From positions 930,001 through 994,000 of the forward strand of contig JAHRHY010000004.1 of NCBI GenBank assembly GCA_019671135.1: DNA of 64,000 nt, in the 5' to 3' direction. The translations under genes and the position numbers were made by a program. The notes below the pieces were generated by a model. The model saw nothing but the letters and a program-made list of their open reading frames with translations, did not search any database and was not told the origin of the DNA. Shown here piece after piece: positions 1 to 10,895 of the stretch. The stretch's first letter is position 1. Each line of letters starts with the position of its first letter. Origin of the DNA: Linnemannia hyalina. Lineage: Eukaryota > Mortierellomycota > Mortierellomycetes > Mortierellales > Mortierellaceae.

Positions 1-489
1 AGCCTCCGTCTAGCACAATGGTCCTCAGATGAAAGGCGTTCATTGCTCTTGCCCCTTTCCTTTAGTTCCTGAATCGAAACCCAAGCACGGCAAGCAACGT
101 GGCGCGGAGACTGATTTCAATCAATGATCACCAGCCTATCAATGACCTGCCCTGAAACGTTTTTGCTTCGTACGCCTTGTTCTCATTCAGTAGGCCCCAG
201 GGTGGGACTTGTTGATACAAACGTCAATACCTGCAAACACATGCATCAACCATACTCGCTGCTCCTTCCACTTAAGGTGCCAAGATCCATAACCAAAAAT
301 ACTGCCAAGAACTCCAACAACAATCAACACCAACCCTCGTTTCTTGCTGCGACCCTTTCGTTTCCCCTGTCAGGTCACTTTTTTGGACGCATCTTGAAAA
401 CGCATAGCTTCGTGGTTCCTCTTTGTTGTTGTCGCTCTCCCGTACAGACGTACAGAAAGAAAAAAGACGCGCAAAGGCTTACCATCATG

Positions 490-1529
490 TTTATTCCCAC
501 GCTTCATCCCTTCGCGACGACGCCTACTACCCCGCAACTTGTAGGCATCATGAACGTCCTCAAACGACACCTCCTTCATCAAAACAGTCCACTCCCAAAC
601 ATCACCCTACTTCCTCCCACCTGTCGTAATACCAACAGGTGCAGAACGGATACTTCGCATAAACCCCATCCGGATCTCGAAAACCAAGATGCCCGAATCT
701 TGGAGCCTGCGCTGTAAAGCCAAGTTGCTCTTTTTCCTCGACTGGCTTTGTATCGCCACCTCCTGAGCGGTTGCTGTGGACTCGAGACCGCCGGAGACTG
801 GGAGCCGCTTGAGATTCATCCAGCGCAGGCTGTCGGGGAAGTCAATGTCGTGACTATAAGGGTCATAGGGAGTGTCTTGGGAGAGGTGGCCCATGCCAGG
901 CTGGGGTTCTGTAGACTGGGGGTGATGGACCTGAGCCGGCGGTGGGATTCTGTCAAGTTGTGGATCTTGCGGAGGTACAAGGCGAGCTCCGCGTCGGTGT
1001 CAAAGGGTGAGCTATTCCCGCCCTTGTCCAACTCCAGCTCGGCCTCGTATTCAGCAAGGTCCCAAATACAGATCGACAGTGTCTCCAACCCTGAACAGAC
1101 CCAACAAGTCCCGACTGGCGGAGGGATCGGTGGAGGGGATGGTGTTGTTGCTGTTCTTGATGGACTCGAGACTTTGTAGAATGGGTGTTGCAATTGATGA
1201 CTATGCAGAGTGAGCTCTTTGAGGTTGGGAGGACTGTTCTCGATTATGGAGCAGAAACCCTTCAAGGCTTGGGCACCACGACAAACAAGTTTCAACGAAT
1301 AAAGGCTGCTGCTGCTGACACTGATACTGCTGGACGGTGACGACTGATGCTTCTGGTGGGCTTGGTGGACACGCAAAGGACGACAGGGACGGATCGCGTG
1401 CACGAGGATTCGCCAGATTTTCGACATACGAAGGTTCTGCGCGACCAACTGCAGGGCGGCCTCGTTGAATTGTTGATCCTTTTTTGCCGTCACTATTCTG
1501 GACGAGAGGTTCAGCATTCCATCCCCCAA
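490..1529 (-). pseudogene. 5'-truncated, internally deleted type A F-box/LRR pseudogene
   Basis: Three reading-frame pieces on the minus strand match successive parts of the F-box/LRR gene at 43.4-45.6 kb. The first (about 1529-1120) matches its middle: the KKDQQF..EAALQL segment, a serine run, SLYSLKLVC, then CSIIEN.PPNLKELTL. About 0.5 kb of the parent is then missing, and the frame rejoins at WVCSGLETLSIC (about 1110-900). After a frameshift, 894-607 matches the DPYSHDI..LRWMNLK segment. After another, the terminal SFED(V/L)HDAYK motif appears near 560-520, and similarity continues past the stop into AATAAACATGATGG. The F-box N-terminus is absent. The copy therefore lost its start and F-box, suffered an internal deletion and at least two frameshifts, and should not make protein. 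It lies about 42 kb from the related cluster, in opposite orientation. Confidence 0.85.
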
Positions 1530-2226
1530 CCAAGAGGTGTTAAAGCGTTTTCCTCCCTTCTTTTTTTTTTCACTACACCATCCCGTTCATGAATCCGCTC
1601 AATCTAAACAACATATCGCCTCGCCTCTCCTGTCCATCAAGTCCAAGGCGCCATTCCACCAAATACACTCACTACTTCTGGTACGGATGCGTGATCTCAG
1701 TGGAAGCTATCGTTACTTAGAGACGTACATGAGTGTGGAGAGGATGGTGTTGATTGCGAGACGGAATATGAAAAACGAACAGGAAGAACCATTGCCAGCT
1801 CTTTCTTTACTCTTCTCTTTATACTCATTGAGACCCGGCAGGATCGCGCTTCCTGAACAAGTGGGCCATAGACAACCCTCAAGCTTATACTCTCTCTCCA
1901 TTCCACCAAAAACCCGCTGGCTCTTTACGACAACCAGAGTCCTCTTCGGTCGGTAACAGTGGACCGACGACAAGATACACCGATAGCGTAATTCCATGGA
2001 TTATTCTCTTCCTGGTTGTTTTTGTCACTTTGAACCACTCTACCACTCAACTCTAACACCTCGAGAACTCGACACTTCAACAACTCGACCCACCGCTACT
2101 ACAACAACCAGACACAACAATATCACCTCCACCTTTCACTCTCCTCTCTCTCTGCTGTGAGTATTCCTTCCCTCTATCCGCGTCAGCAACATTGGTCCAC
2201 GTTTTTGCCCCGATGTCGTGAGCACA
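1530..2226. other. Intergenic stretch with UTR-like CT-rich sequence
   Basis: No convincing gene is seen. Bases 2030-2220 are rich in AAC/CAAC and CT runs, like the 5' leaders of genes elsewhere in the window, and contain a donor-like CTGTGAGTATT near 2155. The mariner element begins directly after this, so it may have inserted into the leader or first intron of a former gene. Confidence 0.3.
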
Positions 2227-2281
2227 CTCCTGTAGAACGCGGTTCCAAAAGTTTTGCAACAAAACAAAACAAAATAAGAGC
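2227..2281 (+). repeat. Left terminal inverted repeat of mariner element
   Basis: The arm shares a GTTTTGCAACAAAA core and an AATAAGAGC inner end with the reverse complement of 3362-3409. It carries an extra CAAAACAA unit and several substitutions in the outer 20 bases. Confidence 0.75.
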
Positions 2282-2344
2282 AAAAAAACTTCTTTTTTAC
2301 TTTTACCCTATAACTCTCACAACATCCTTCCCCGTTGTCCGTCA

Positions 2345-3325
2345 ATGGTTGTGTCCGATGCCTTGCGCAACCGGATTGTGGGCATGAGCCTCGCTGGTTC
2401 TAAAGCCGCCATGATTGCCCATACTCTTCAAGTTCACAAGTCGACCGTCTCAAGGATCCTTAAGCTCTACAAAAAAACAGGCACTGTCGAGAGGAAACTG
2501 TCTTCTGGTCGTCCTCGCAAGCTCAACAATCGAGATGAACGTTCTCTTATTTCCGTTGTCAACAAGAACCGCCGTGCCACCCTGAGTGAGATCGTCAACT
2601 CCCTTCCCACCAAGGTGTCCAAGGCCACAGTTAGAAGAACTCTTAGTAGACTCCGTATCTAATCACATACAGTGAAGCATAAAAGGCGAGGTTGGAGTTT
2701 GCGATAACGAATCAACATTGGACCGCTGATGATTGGAAGAAGGTGGTGTGGACCGATAATTCGTCGTTCGAATTGGGAAGAACTTTCGCAAAGTTCGTGT
2801 TTGGAGGACCATAAGCGAGAAATACTCCAATCCGTGTCTTGCCCCATCATCCAAGAGTGGGAGGACATATATGATGGTTTTGGGGGGGGGGAGGCTTTTG
2901 TTGGAACCTGTACGTCCAATTTTGTTGTTATTCCTCCGGGTCGAAACAAACCCGTGGACTTTGTCGAGATCGTCTACAATGGGGAGTTGCTTGGCTTTCT
3001 TGGACAGACCTCTAACGCCTTTTTGGTGGAGGATGAGGCTCCTATTCATCGTGCACAAGTAGCCAAGGCATGGAGGGAGAAGCAATTTGCTCGAGACATT
3101 CAAGTGGCCGGCGCAGTCCCAGATCTCAACCCCATCGAGAACGTGTGGTCTCTCTTAAAACACACTGTTCACGTTCGACGTAACCGACCCAGAACCCCCA
3201 CCGACATGATCACGGCCCTAAATGAGGAGTGGGAGAATATCTCCAAGGGCTACCTCGACAAACTCATCAATGACATACCAGAAAGAATGAAAGCAGTTAT
3301 TAAGAATAAAGGTGGTTCTACACGA
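2345..3325 (+). pseudogene. Tc1/mariner transposase, frameshifted
   Basis: The first 105 codons (2345-2662) are intact and encode the N-terminal DNA-binding part, with a homeodomain-like helix-turn-helix around SKAAMIAHTLQVHKSTVSR and a second HTH ending in TVRRTLSRLRI; the frame then stops at 2660. The catalytic region follows in shifted frames: a first aspartate in VVWTDNSSFELG near 2750, a second in VEDEAPIHRAQ near 3035, and the glutamate in PDLNPIENVW near 3135. The second D and the E are separated by 34 residues, giving a DD34E triad. A stop, at least one frameshift and a G-run at 2881-2890 separate the parts, so no full transposase can be made. In a live element the enzyme would cut and paste DNA at TA sites using the flanking TIRs. 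Confidence 0.85.
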
Positions 3326-3361
3326 TGGTGGACCCTTCCCTCTCCCACTCAAAAAAAACCA

Positions 3362-3409
3362 GCTCTTATTATTTTTGTTGCAAAACATTTGAGCGTTATG
3401 TACTGGAGG
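3362..3409 (-). repeat. Right terminal inverted repeat of mariner element
   Basis: Read on the minus strand it begins CTCCAGTACATAACGC and continues into GTTTTGCAACAAAA, pairing with 2227-2281. Confidence 0.75.
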
Positions 3410-3487
3410 GCTGTTTTTCAAGTGTCTACTTGGAAAGTTGAGTAACAGCCCCAATATATAAGCTTACAGAGGAGACAAACCTTTATA

Positions 3488-4351
3488 CCAGGGTATCCAT
3501 GTGACTACATCCGGTGGGATGTCGTCGGCTCTTCTTTCGATCTAAACTTGGTGGCAGTTCCTGGAGTGGGTTCTACTATTAAGACAAGAACACGATAACA
3601 TGAGACCCTGGTTGAGCCACTCTCACCTTCCACTTGGCATGGAGACTCTACTGAAATGCCCGAGGTCGGTTACAAAGAGCGGAGACTATTGTCGACGTTT
3701 ACACACTTATACCGCTTTGGTGTTCGCATCAAGTACATCCGCTCGACAACAGGGGTATCAGACACGTTTGGACTGGGCTTTGCGAAGAGCAGCTTTCTTA
3801 TGGGTCACTAAGATAGACATCTGGTATCCACCGCATTGGCTATCCGACATTATGTTAGGTTTACTGACTTGGAACGGAACGAGAGAAGAGAGGCTCAGTT
3901 AAGGACAATACTTTCATTTGAGAGTTCTTTTTTTCCGGTGATGGTTATTATGCCAAAAGGCAGTAGACGAGCAAGTGAGCCAGGTCAAACAGGCTGTGCA
4001 AGGACTCCACGGCAAGAAGGTACGGTCCTCGAGCAAACGGCAAGTTTCGTGTCCTGGTGTCTCTGTTCGTTTGTTGTGTTCGCTCACAGTGTAATCTCAA
4101 ACCTGACCAGTCCCATCGCGTGTGTTCACACTGGAGAAGCGAGACTGATACATATGCTAAAATCAAACTCAGGAACACTTCCACCAACAACCATGACATC
4201 GTTGTATTATATGATGCTATACGAGTTGTTAGAGCTGACGCTGTTTCTCTCTTTTTTCCCTTCCTATGGCAAGTGGTCACTTTTTATTACTACTTCTCCG
4301 CTCTTCTCCTCTGTCCTCCTTTCGATCGACGTGGCTCTACTTCTTCTTTGA
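3488..4351 (+). pseudogene. Unidentified degenerate reading frame beside the mariner element
   Basis: One frame runs for 288 codons with only two stops, TAA at 3596 and TAA at 3809, before ending at 4351. The segment between about 3600 and 3960 reads like protein (for example VGYKERRLLSTFTHLYRFG and RFTDLERNERREAQLRT); beyond about 4000 it becomes hydrophobic and less convincing, and another frame at 4057-4250 looks more protein-like. I do not recognise the family. It could be a broken host gene next to the mariner insertion, or part of another decayed element. The call rests on frame openness and residue composition only. Confidence 0.3.
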
Positions 4352-7300
4352 ATTCACATGAATACTTGTCTTCAAGTGCCTAGTGGAAATCGTTAGAAGT
4401 GCCCAGCTCCGTCAAAAGTCTCTTGTTCATCCCTGTCCCTTTCATAACTGTGCTCGTCGCACTAGAGTTCCATTTCTTCTATACTCCTTACGAACTCTCC
4501 TCAGCTTTTGTTTACTTTCGTCGGGTCATCTCTGGTTGGTAGCAACAGTTCCTAGCCATCTTCTACCAGGTTGCGATCTAAGTAAAACCGCGACTCGTGC
4601 TACGTCTAATGTGCACGACGCGATTATTTGCTCAAGAGCTTCTGTCCCTTTCTGGTGTTGTATTCCTTTGTCAGATCTTCCAGTACAGTAGTTCCCACAG
4701 CCAGACTGATAAGGATCTCTTAATCTTCTATTTTCGCCGTGTCACTCAAAGTTCTATAACCGCTACGGTTGCACCCAGCAAACAACCTTATCTTGAATAC
4801 GAATTTGGTTTGAACTCTGTCACGCCACCAACTTATCTAGTTCCGGCTGGGCAATGACGTAAAATACAATCCATAATACAAAAGAATTTGATCCGCTACA
4901 ATCAGGCGCCGGTCCTAGTCTCCAAGGTGTCCCTAGTGATGTCGAGACATGAATAGGGAGTTAAAGACATGTTTCGCTGACCCTCGGAACCTCTCTCCGC
5001 TCTCACATATGGACGGCTTAGCCACTCGATCTTTATTTTTTTGTGCCCATGTTTTTCATCCCGCGCGGCTGTAGGAAAGTGAGCGGGTCTAGAATATCGC
5101 TCTACCACGAATTCGGCCGATCGATGCTGAATTGGGAGAGCATTTCGTTTTTCTTTACTTGGAGGTACAGTACACCTCATGGTAGAGAGATTCTCACGGA
5201 GAGGGACTGGACAGATTTTGTTGTTGTTCTTATTTATTTTATCCGCTCTTGGCGGTTGTTGGCCACATGTAATTGTGCTTGTTCGCTTGTTTACCTACTC
5301 TTCTTGAGCCATATCCGCATTCCCATCTTTCAACCACAATGCCGCGACGTCAAGATAACTACAACAACATCAACGAGCTACAGCTACTGCAGATCTTCCT
5401 CGATCTCTTGGATGGGCCATACAGCAACGTAATTACAAACAAACGCCGATATTCCCACTCCTTGCTCGGCGCATCTTTTGCATCGTTTTGCATGAAAAAC
5501 TTCGGAGATGAACACTCTCATCCACCTTCTCCTTCTCTCACTTTTTCCTCGACTACTTCTCCATCTTTTCGTCCAAGATCTCCATGTCTCCTGGTACACG
5601 GCTGATCAAGGGGGGGGGGGGGGGGTCGCTTGATCCCTATTTGTGTTTCCACCTCCAAGATCTTTTAGTCTGCATATCCTTCTTTCCTCCAAGGAGGGTC
5701 TACGCCACGCTTCTAGATCTACCGTACATGAGCTCTGCTACATACATTGAATATCAGTCCGCTCATTCTCTCTATCTCTCTCTCTTTCCTTCAATTTTCG
5801 GTCTAGCCCTACTTTTCTCAACTCCTACTCCTTCTCCTTCCTTCATTCTACTCCTGCATCCTCGGTAAAGGCCGAGACGGAACTCGGGAGCCTGAGAATG
5901 ATCGAATAAAGGTAAGAGGAGGAGGGGGGAGACAAAGTCGGAAGTCCGTTGTCCATCTGTTTTGCTATCCTCCAAAATAAAAACCACAGAATTTTCTTTC
6001 AATGGTTTGTTATGTTGATTTTTCCTTTTTCAATGGTTCGGGCTTTTCGAGATGATGGGAGGCGGACATCGATTCGTATTGTGTTTTTTTTGTTCATCAT
6101 TTTACATGTTGATGGCTACAGTCGTGCAGAGAGGATAAGGGAAGAAGACGTGAGGTAAGAGGAGGAGGTGGATTTTATTGACTTTTTTCTCGGTATCTTT
6201 GGGTGACACTGCATGTCAGGGAGAGATAGAGTGAGATGGTACCTCCTCTATCTACACACGGAACGCAACAAACAAGACTCGGGTAACAGTGGCAAAAGAA
6301 GAAAAAAAAAAAGAGTGAACACGGGGTGGGAAAAAAATACACAGGCACACATAACCAACCTACAGTACTCTATGAGGCGAATGACAAGGCACTGTTTGAA
6401 AAAACAAACAAGCAAGAAAATGCGCCAAATGTGTTGTGTATTGTGTGTTGTGTGGTTTGTGGTGTGGACTTTCAAATCGGGTAGGAAATGTGCGTCTCGC
6501 TTTGGTTTCTTGAGTGTTACTGAGTTGTTTTGGTTGGGGAGCGTGTGTGGGTGCTTCCCAAAGTAGCATGAGGGACCCTGGGCCGTTTTTTTTTTGTTGT
6601 GTGCTGTTGTGTGTGCTGTTGCCCCTAGTCGTTTTTTAGACTACGAGTCCTATTCCATTCCGCTTTCAGCCATGAGGAGACTCTGAGAGTGAAAAAGAGT
6701 GAAAAACAGAGGGATAGTGGGACAGACAGACAGGGAACAGGTGTCTGGGCTTAAAAATTCAAACACAAAACAGAGTGAGGGACGAGGGACATGATTTTCT
6801 TTCTTACTCACAGGCACAGGTCAGTGCAAAAAGGGAGGATCTGATAATAAAACATAAAAGGGATCAGATAAAGGCAAAACATTTTCACTTTTTTTTTTAG
6901 GTTTATGGCACGGGAGAATACATCACCAACTGGTGTAGACAGCCATCTGATAATGAATGCACACTTTGGCAGTTGAATGACTGAAGGGATACAAAGAAGT
7001 GTGAGAAGGAAGGAAAGAAAAAGCAGAGCGCAGGTATACAACACTGATCTACTGTACCAGATTGCAAGGGTGGGGATCGAGGATCAGGAACAAGGGTGAA
7101 GGAGGGGAAGAACAGGACGAAGGAAGAAGGGAGCAAGGATCGCTGGATGACACAGCTTTGGTTGCCTGAAAAAACAGTGTCCTTTTCTTTCGCTTCTTTC
7201 TCCTTTCGTGTTACGCCCATCTCTCTTTCTCTGTCTGTTTTTCGATCTCAGGTGTATTTTCGTTGACCCTCTTTTTTGTTGATATCTTTCAGGCCCGTCA

Positions 7301-7700
7301 ACTCTACCCTTAGCCACTTACCGCTTACCACTAAACGGACAACGGGCAGGTATCCAACTCTACTCTTTAACGATGCCATGCAGTCATTCGCGCATCCGAG
7401 ACATATTCACACATACACACTCACTCGTTTATCCATTTAATCATTCACTCATTCACTTGCTCACAGTCCAAAGGACAACGCCAGATTGTATGACCCCTCG
7501 CCTTCCTTCCTCTTTCCATCCTCCTCCCCGACCACTCGGCCTAGACCTCTCCGACAAAAAACAACCCCTCAACCATTCACCATCAACATCGGTGGTACCT
7601 TTTGTTTGTTCCTTCTCTTGTTTTTTTTTCATACTATGATTACTAATGTACCTTTTGTGTGATCGCTTCCTCGGGACGTGGATGCCCGGGAAATCAGTAC
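4352..7700. other. Gene-poor intergenic region
   Basis: Only short ORFs occur. One, 5339-5605 (88 codons, ATG in context CCACAATG), has a fair start context but no recognisable domain and runs into serine/proline low complexity. The stretch contains a 16-base G run at 5610-5625 and CT-rich tracts. From about 7300 it becomes the CT-rich upstream region of the ferric reductase gene. Confidence 0.4.
5603..5635. repeat. Poly-G tract between inverted GATCAAG/CTTGATC arms
   Basis: Sixteen consecutive G residues (5610-5625) are flanked on the left by TGATCAAG and on the right by CTTGATCC, which are inverted copies. The tract would be unstable in replication and prone to sequencing error. Confidence 0.7.
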
Positions 7701-7722
7701 AATAACCGAGGGAGGAGACTTG

Positions 7723-7731
7723 TCTATAAAA
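7723..7731 (+). promoter_or_regulatory. TATA-box-like element upstream of ferric reductase
   Basis: The sequence CTATAAAAG lies about 220 bases upstream of the start codon at 7951, followed by a CT-rich leader. Position and context fit a core promoter, but no transcription start is known. Confidence 0.5.
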
Positions 7732-7950
7732 GAGGGCCTCCTCCCACTGATCGCATTTGTTCGTTGCTCAGCTTCACCACTGCACCACCGCCACTACCTC
7801 CCCTCCTCATTCAGCCTAAGAAAAATACCCTCAGATCTTCAGCGCTGCTGTCCATCTCCCCATTCCTTTGCTTTTGTGTACCTTCACATACCTTAATTTT
7901 TTACACTCTTTTGACCACTCCCCATATACCACACTACACCTACACACACA

Positions 7951-10895
7951 ATGGTGGAAGTATACAAGGTTGTCGCAGTTTTATTCGCGCTGGTGCTCAT
8001 TATCTTTTGGATTGGAGACTACAGCTGGCTCTGGACCACCAAGAACACGGTCTTGGAGGTCTACTTTGTTGGTCTTCGCGACTACTACTTCTGGGGCTAC
8101 TGCATCTCGCCGGCCATCATCTCTCACTTTGTCACCATCTGGGGCCACTACTACCGCGCTGATTCGATCTTCCAGCGAAGCATCAGCCAGGTCTCCTGGC
8201 CGTCCGCCTTGGAGTTGAGCGAACGTGTTGCCAAGAGGTTGAACCAGATCTCGTTTTGGGAGAAGAAGGATGGTTACTTTGGGTACACGGTCAAGTACTG
8301 GTTCCTGTCGTTCATTGCCTTTGCGGTCAACATGGTTTGGTTCATTCAGCCCATCTCGCACAACATCGGCGAGGCACTTGATGATCCGGGCGAGGACAGT
8401 CCTCTTGCCATCTGGTCGGGTACGTTTGTTCAACTATTGGCCATTCATCTTGGACTATAACCGCGTACTATTTTGCTGATCGGGGATGCGGTCCTTTAGC
8501 ACCTATTATTTGTCTTCTAACATCCATCCTCTTTTGTCCTTCATCCTTCCTTATGTGAACTAGTTTACATTGGATTCGGAAGTGGCTATGCAGCAATGGG
8601 AGCCTGTGGCATGATCTTGCTTCTGGTCCTACGCCGCTCGATGCTTCACGCCCTAGGATTCACCTATGCCGATCTCCTGCCCCTCCACCGTGGAATGGGC
8701 TTCGCCATCATTTTCTGGTCCACTGTCCATACTAGTAAGTTTTGCTCTTGTCCAGCTTCAATATGGCTTTGATGTTTACCTATGGTGTCAAAAAAGACGC
8801 ATGCTCGTTTACGTTCGTGAACGTTGAACTAACATCTCTTTTGTTATCTTCTGTTCATCACCCTATCAACAAAAATAACACGCATAGTCGGATACATGAT
8901 CCATATTGGCCTTGACAACGACTTGGCCGGTCAAATTAACTTTGACGGCGAGACCAGAGGGCCTCAGAACATTGTCGGCTTTGTGGCCTTGGTATGTAAT
9001 CATATTCATGCATGCATGCATGCATACTACTGCTCTTTTGGCATTCAGGACCAAAGTACTAACATATCACCTTACTATATAACTCTCTGTTTCATTAGGC
9101 TGCAATGTTTGCATTGGGACTGTTGTCGCTTCCCGCAGTCCGTCGCCGCGGCTACTGGTTATTCATCGTCTCTCACCGCTGGTTGACCATCATCTCCCTT
9201 GCCGGTACCCTCATGCACTATCCTTACTTCATGACCTGGTACTACGTCGTCCCCTCGATGTGTCTCTTCCTCGCCGATCGCTTCATCCCCAAGGTTGTCC
9301 AGGCCTTCTCTGTCGGTCGTGATGTGATCTGTACTTTTGACGAGCACTCGGACATTCTCACCATGGTCATCACCTCCAGGAACCGCTTGGAGCCCCTGAA
9401 GCCTTACTACCCTGGCGATTATATCTCCCTGCAGTTGAGATCCTTGGGAGAGATCTATCATCCCTTTACCATTGCGTCGTATTGGCCTGAGGATCCTTAT
9501 TCGATGACGCTTTACATCAGGACGTTTGGAGAGAACAAGGACAGCTGGACTGGTCAGTTAGCTGGTCTCTGTGGACAGAGCGGAAAGTCTGTTCTCCTTC
9601 CCATGAATGTTGAAGGTGTCTTTGGAGACCGTATGCATGATTACCTCTGTGCTGATGAGATCGTTATCTTCGCCGGTAAGTTGTATTCTCTTGCTACATT
9701 CGATAGTCAGTGAATTGGAGTAAGTAAGCCTAGCTCGTGAACAAGTAACTAAGCAAGCCTCTCTTTTTTCTTCATCTAAATAGCTGGTGCCGCTATTACT
9801 ACTTTCATGCCATTAATTAAGTCGATTGCTGCCCGCATCGACGCCGAGGCTGCTTCGGGTGTTCCACAGAAGACTCTCCGTATGTACTTGATCTGCACAT
9901 TCCGTTACGAGAGCGAGCTCTACTCCTATGGCGATTTCTTGCACCAGATCACCCACGACGTTCGCTTCACGTCCTGGTTGAGAACCTCGATCCATGTCTC
10001 GCGTGCTGAGAAGATTCCCCGCGTCATCACCAACTCCAACAAGGACTGCACCATCATCGACACCAAGACCCAGGCCGGCCAGAAATCGCAGCATCACAGT
10101 GGCGATATCATCCCTCCCACTTCCCCCGTCGAGTCCATCGCAACTGTCGCCCAGGATGAACAGCCTCAGCTCCTTGGAGATGCCAAGAAGTCTGTACCCG
10201 GTAAAATCCTCGTTGACAACCAGCAGCAGCGGTATCAGGGCCGTATTTTGCCTACTTTCTTGGCTGCCGACTCTGCACGCGTCTCGACCATCCATGCTAC
10301 CCGCGACTTGCTCATCACGGCCGCTATGCTTTTGATCCCCTTTGCCGCCTACATTGGAATTCGCTACACGCCCATCGAGGGTTACGGCGAGGATAAGTGG
10401 TTCTGGTGCCAGACGACCCGCATCTATGACCAGAACATGACCAACAAATGCATGTGGAACTATACCATGACCCCCGGAGTTGTCCAGATCGGTGTTGCCT
10501 CAATCATTGGATACATCCTAATCTACCTTGGTCGTCGCGCCACCCGTCGTGAGGCCGATGCCGCCAAGGCCGCTGCGGATGACGGCGCCACCTCTGGCAA
10601 CACTCGCGCCTACCTCGAGTCTGTACTCCATGCCCAGATCATGGAATATGATGGCACTATCCCCTTCCAGCCCTCGCGTTTGGATGTCGAGAAATATATT
10701 GTTGACCTGATGGCCGAGGATGTTGGAATGGGCAAGACCAAGGCTGTGAAGGCTGACTCGGGCAAGAAGGAAATAGCTGGCAAGACGACGACGGTGTTTG
10801 TGGGTGGCCCCGATGGGTTCTTGGACACTGTTGAGAAGGCCAACAGGAAGGCCAAGTGGTCGGTTGATTTCCATCGTGAGACCTGGTCCCCATGA
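7951..10895 (+). CDS. Ferric reductase-like bis-heme transmembrane oxidoreductase (5 exons)
   Basis: Exons are 7951-8419, 8564-8734, 8888-8991, 9099-9675 and 9784-10895, joined by GT-AG introns of 107-153 nt, giving 810 residues. The family moves electrons from NADPH through FAD and two hemes across a membrane to reduce extracellular Fe(III) or Cu(II). Six or more membrane helices fill residues 5-320. Two heme-ligand pairs with H-x13-H spacing are visible: His198/His212 and His274/His288. The FAD motif HPFT is at 369-372. The nucleotide-binding loop is a divergent AGAAITTF near 441, and the usual CGP motif is GGPDGF near 780. Two strongly hydrophobic segments, about 616-635 and 673-692, interrupt the NADPH domain, which is unusual. 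The start ATG follows a CACACACA leader, with a TATA-like box at 7723. It could serve iron uptake or another substrate; no ferroxidase or permease gene is adjacent. Confidence 0.9.
9006..9027. repeat. CATG tandem repeat in intron 3 of the ferric reductase gene
   Basis: CATGCATG units repeat about five times within the intron between the third and fourth exons. No function is implied. Confidence 0.8.

Larger units (their letters stand above)
2227..3409 (+). mobile_element. Tc1/mariner DNA transposon, about 1.2 kb, non-autonomous now
   Basis: The element is bounded by diverged terminal inverted repeats of about 50 bp. The left arm (2227-2281) contains GTTTTGCAACAAAA followed by AATAAGAGC. The reverse complement of the right arm (3362-3409) contains GTTTTGCAACAAAA followed by ATAATAAGAGC. 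The outer tips are CTCCTGTA and CTCCAGTA. Between them lies a broken DD34E transposase. The TIR content, size and transposase class together identify a Tc1/mariner insertion. The exact outer boundary and the TA target duplication are uncertain because the left tip is diverged. Confidence 0.85.
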
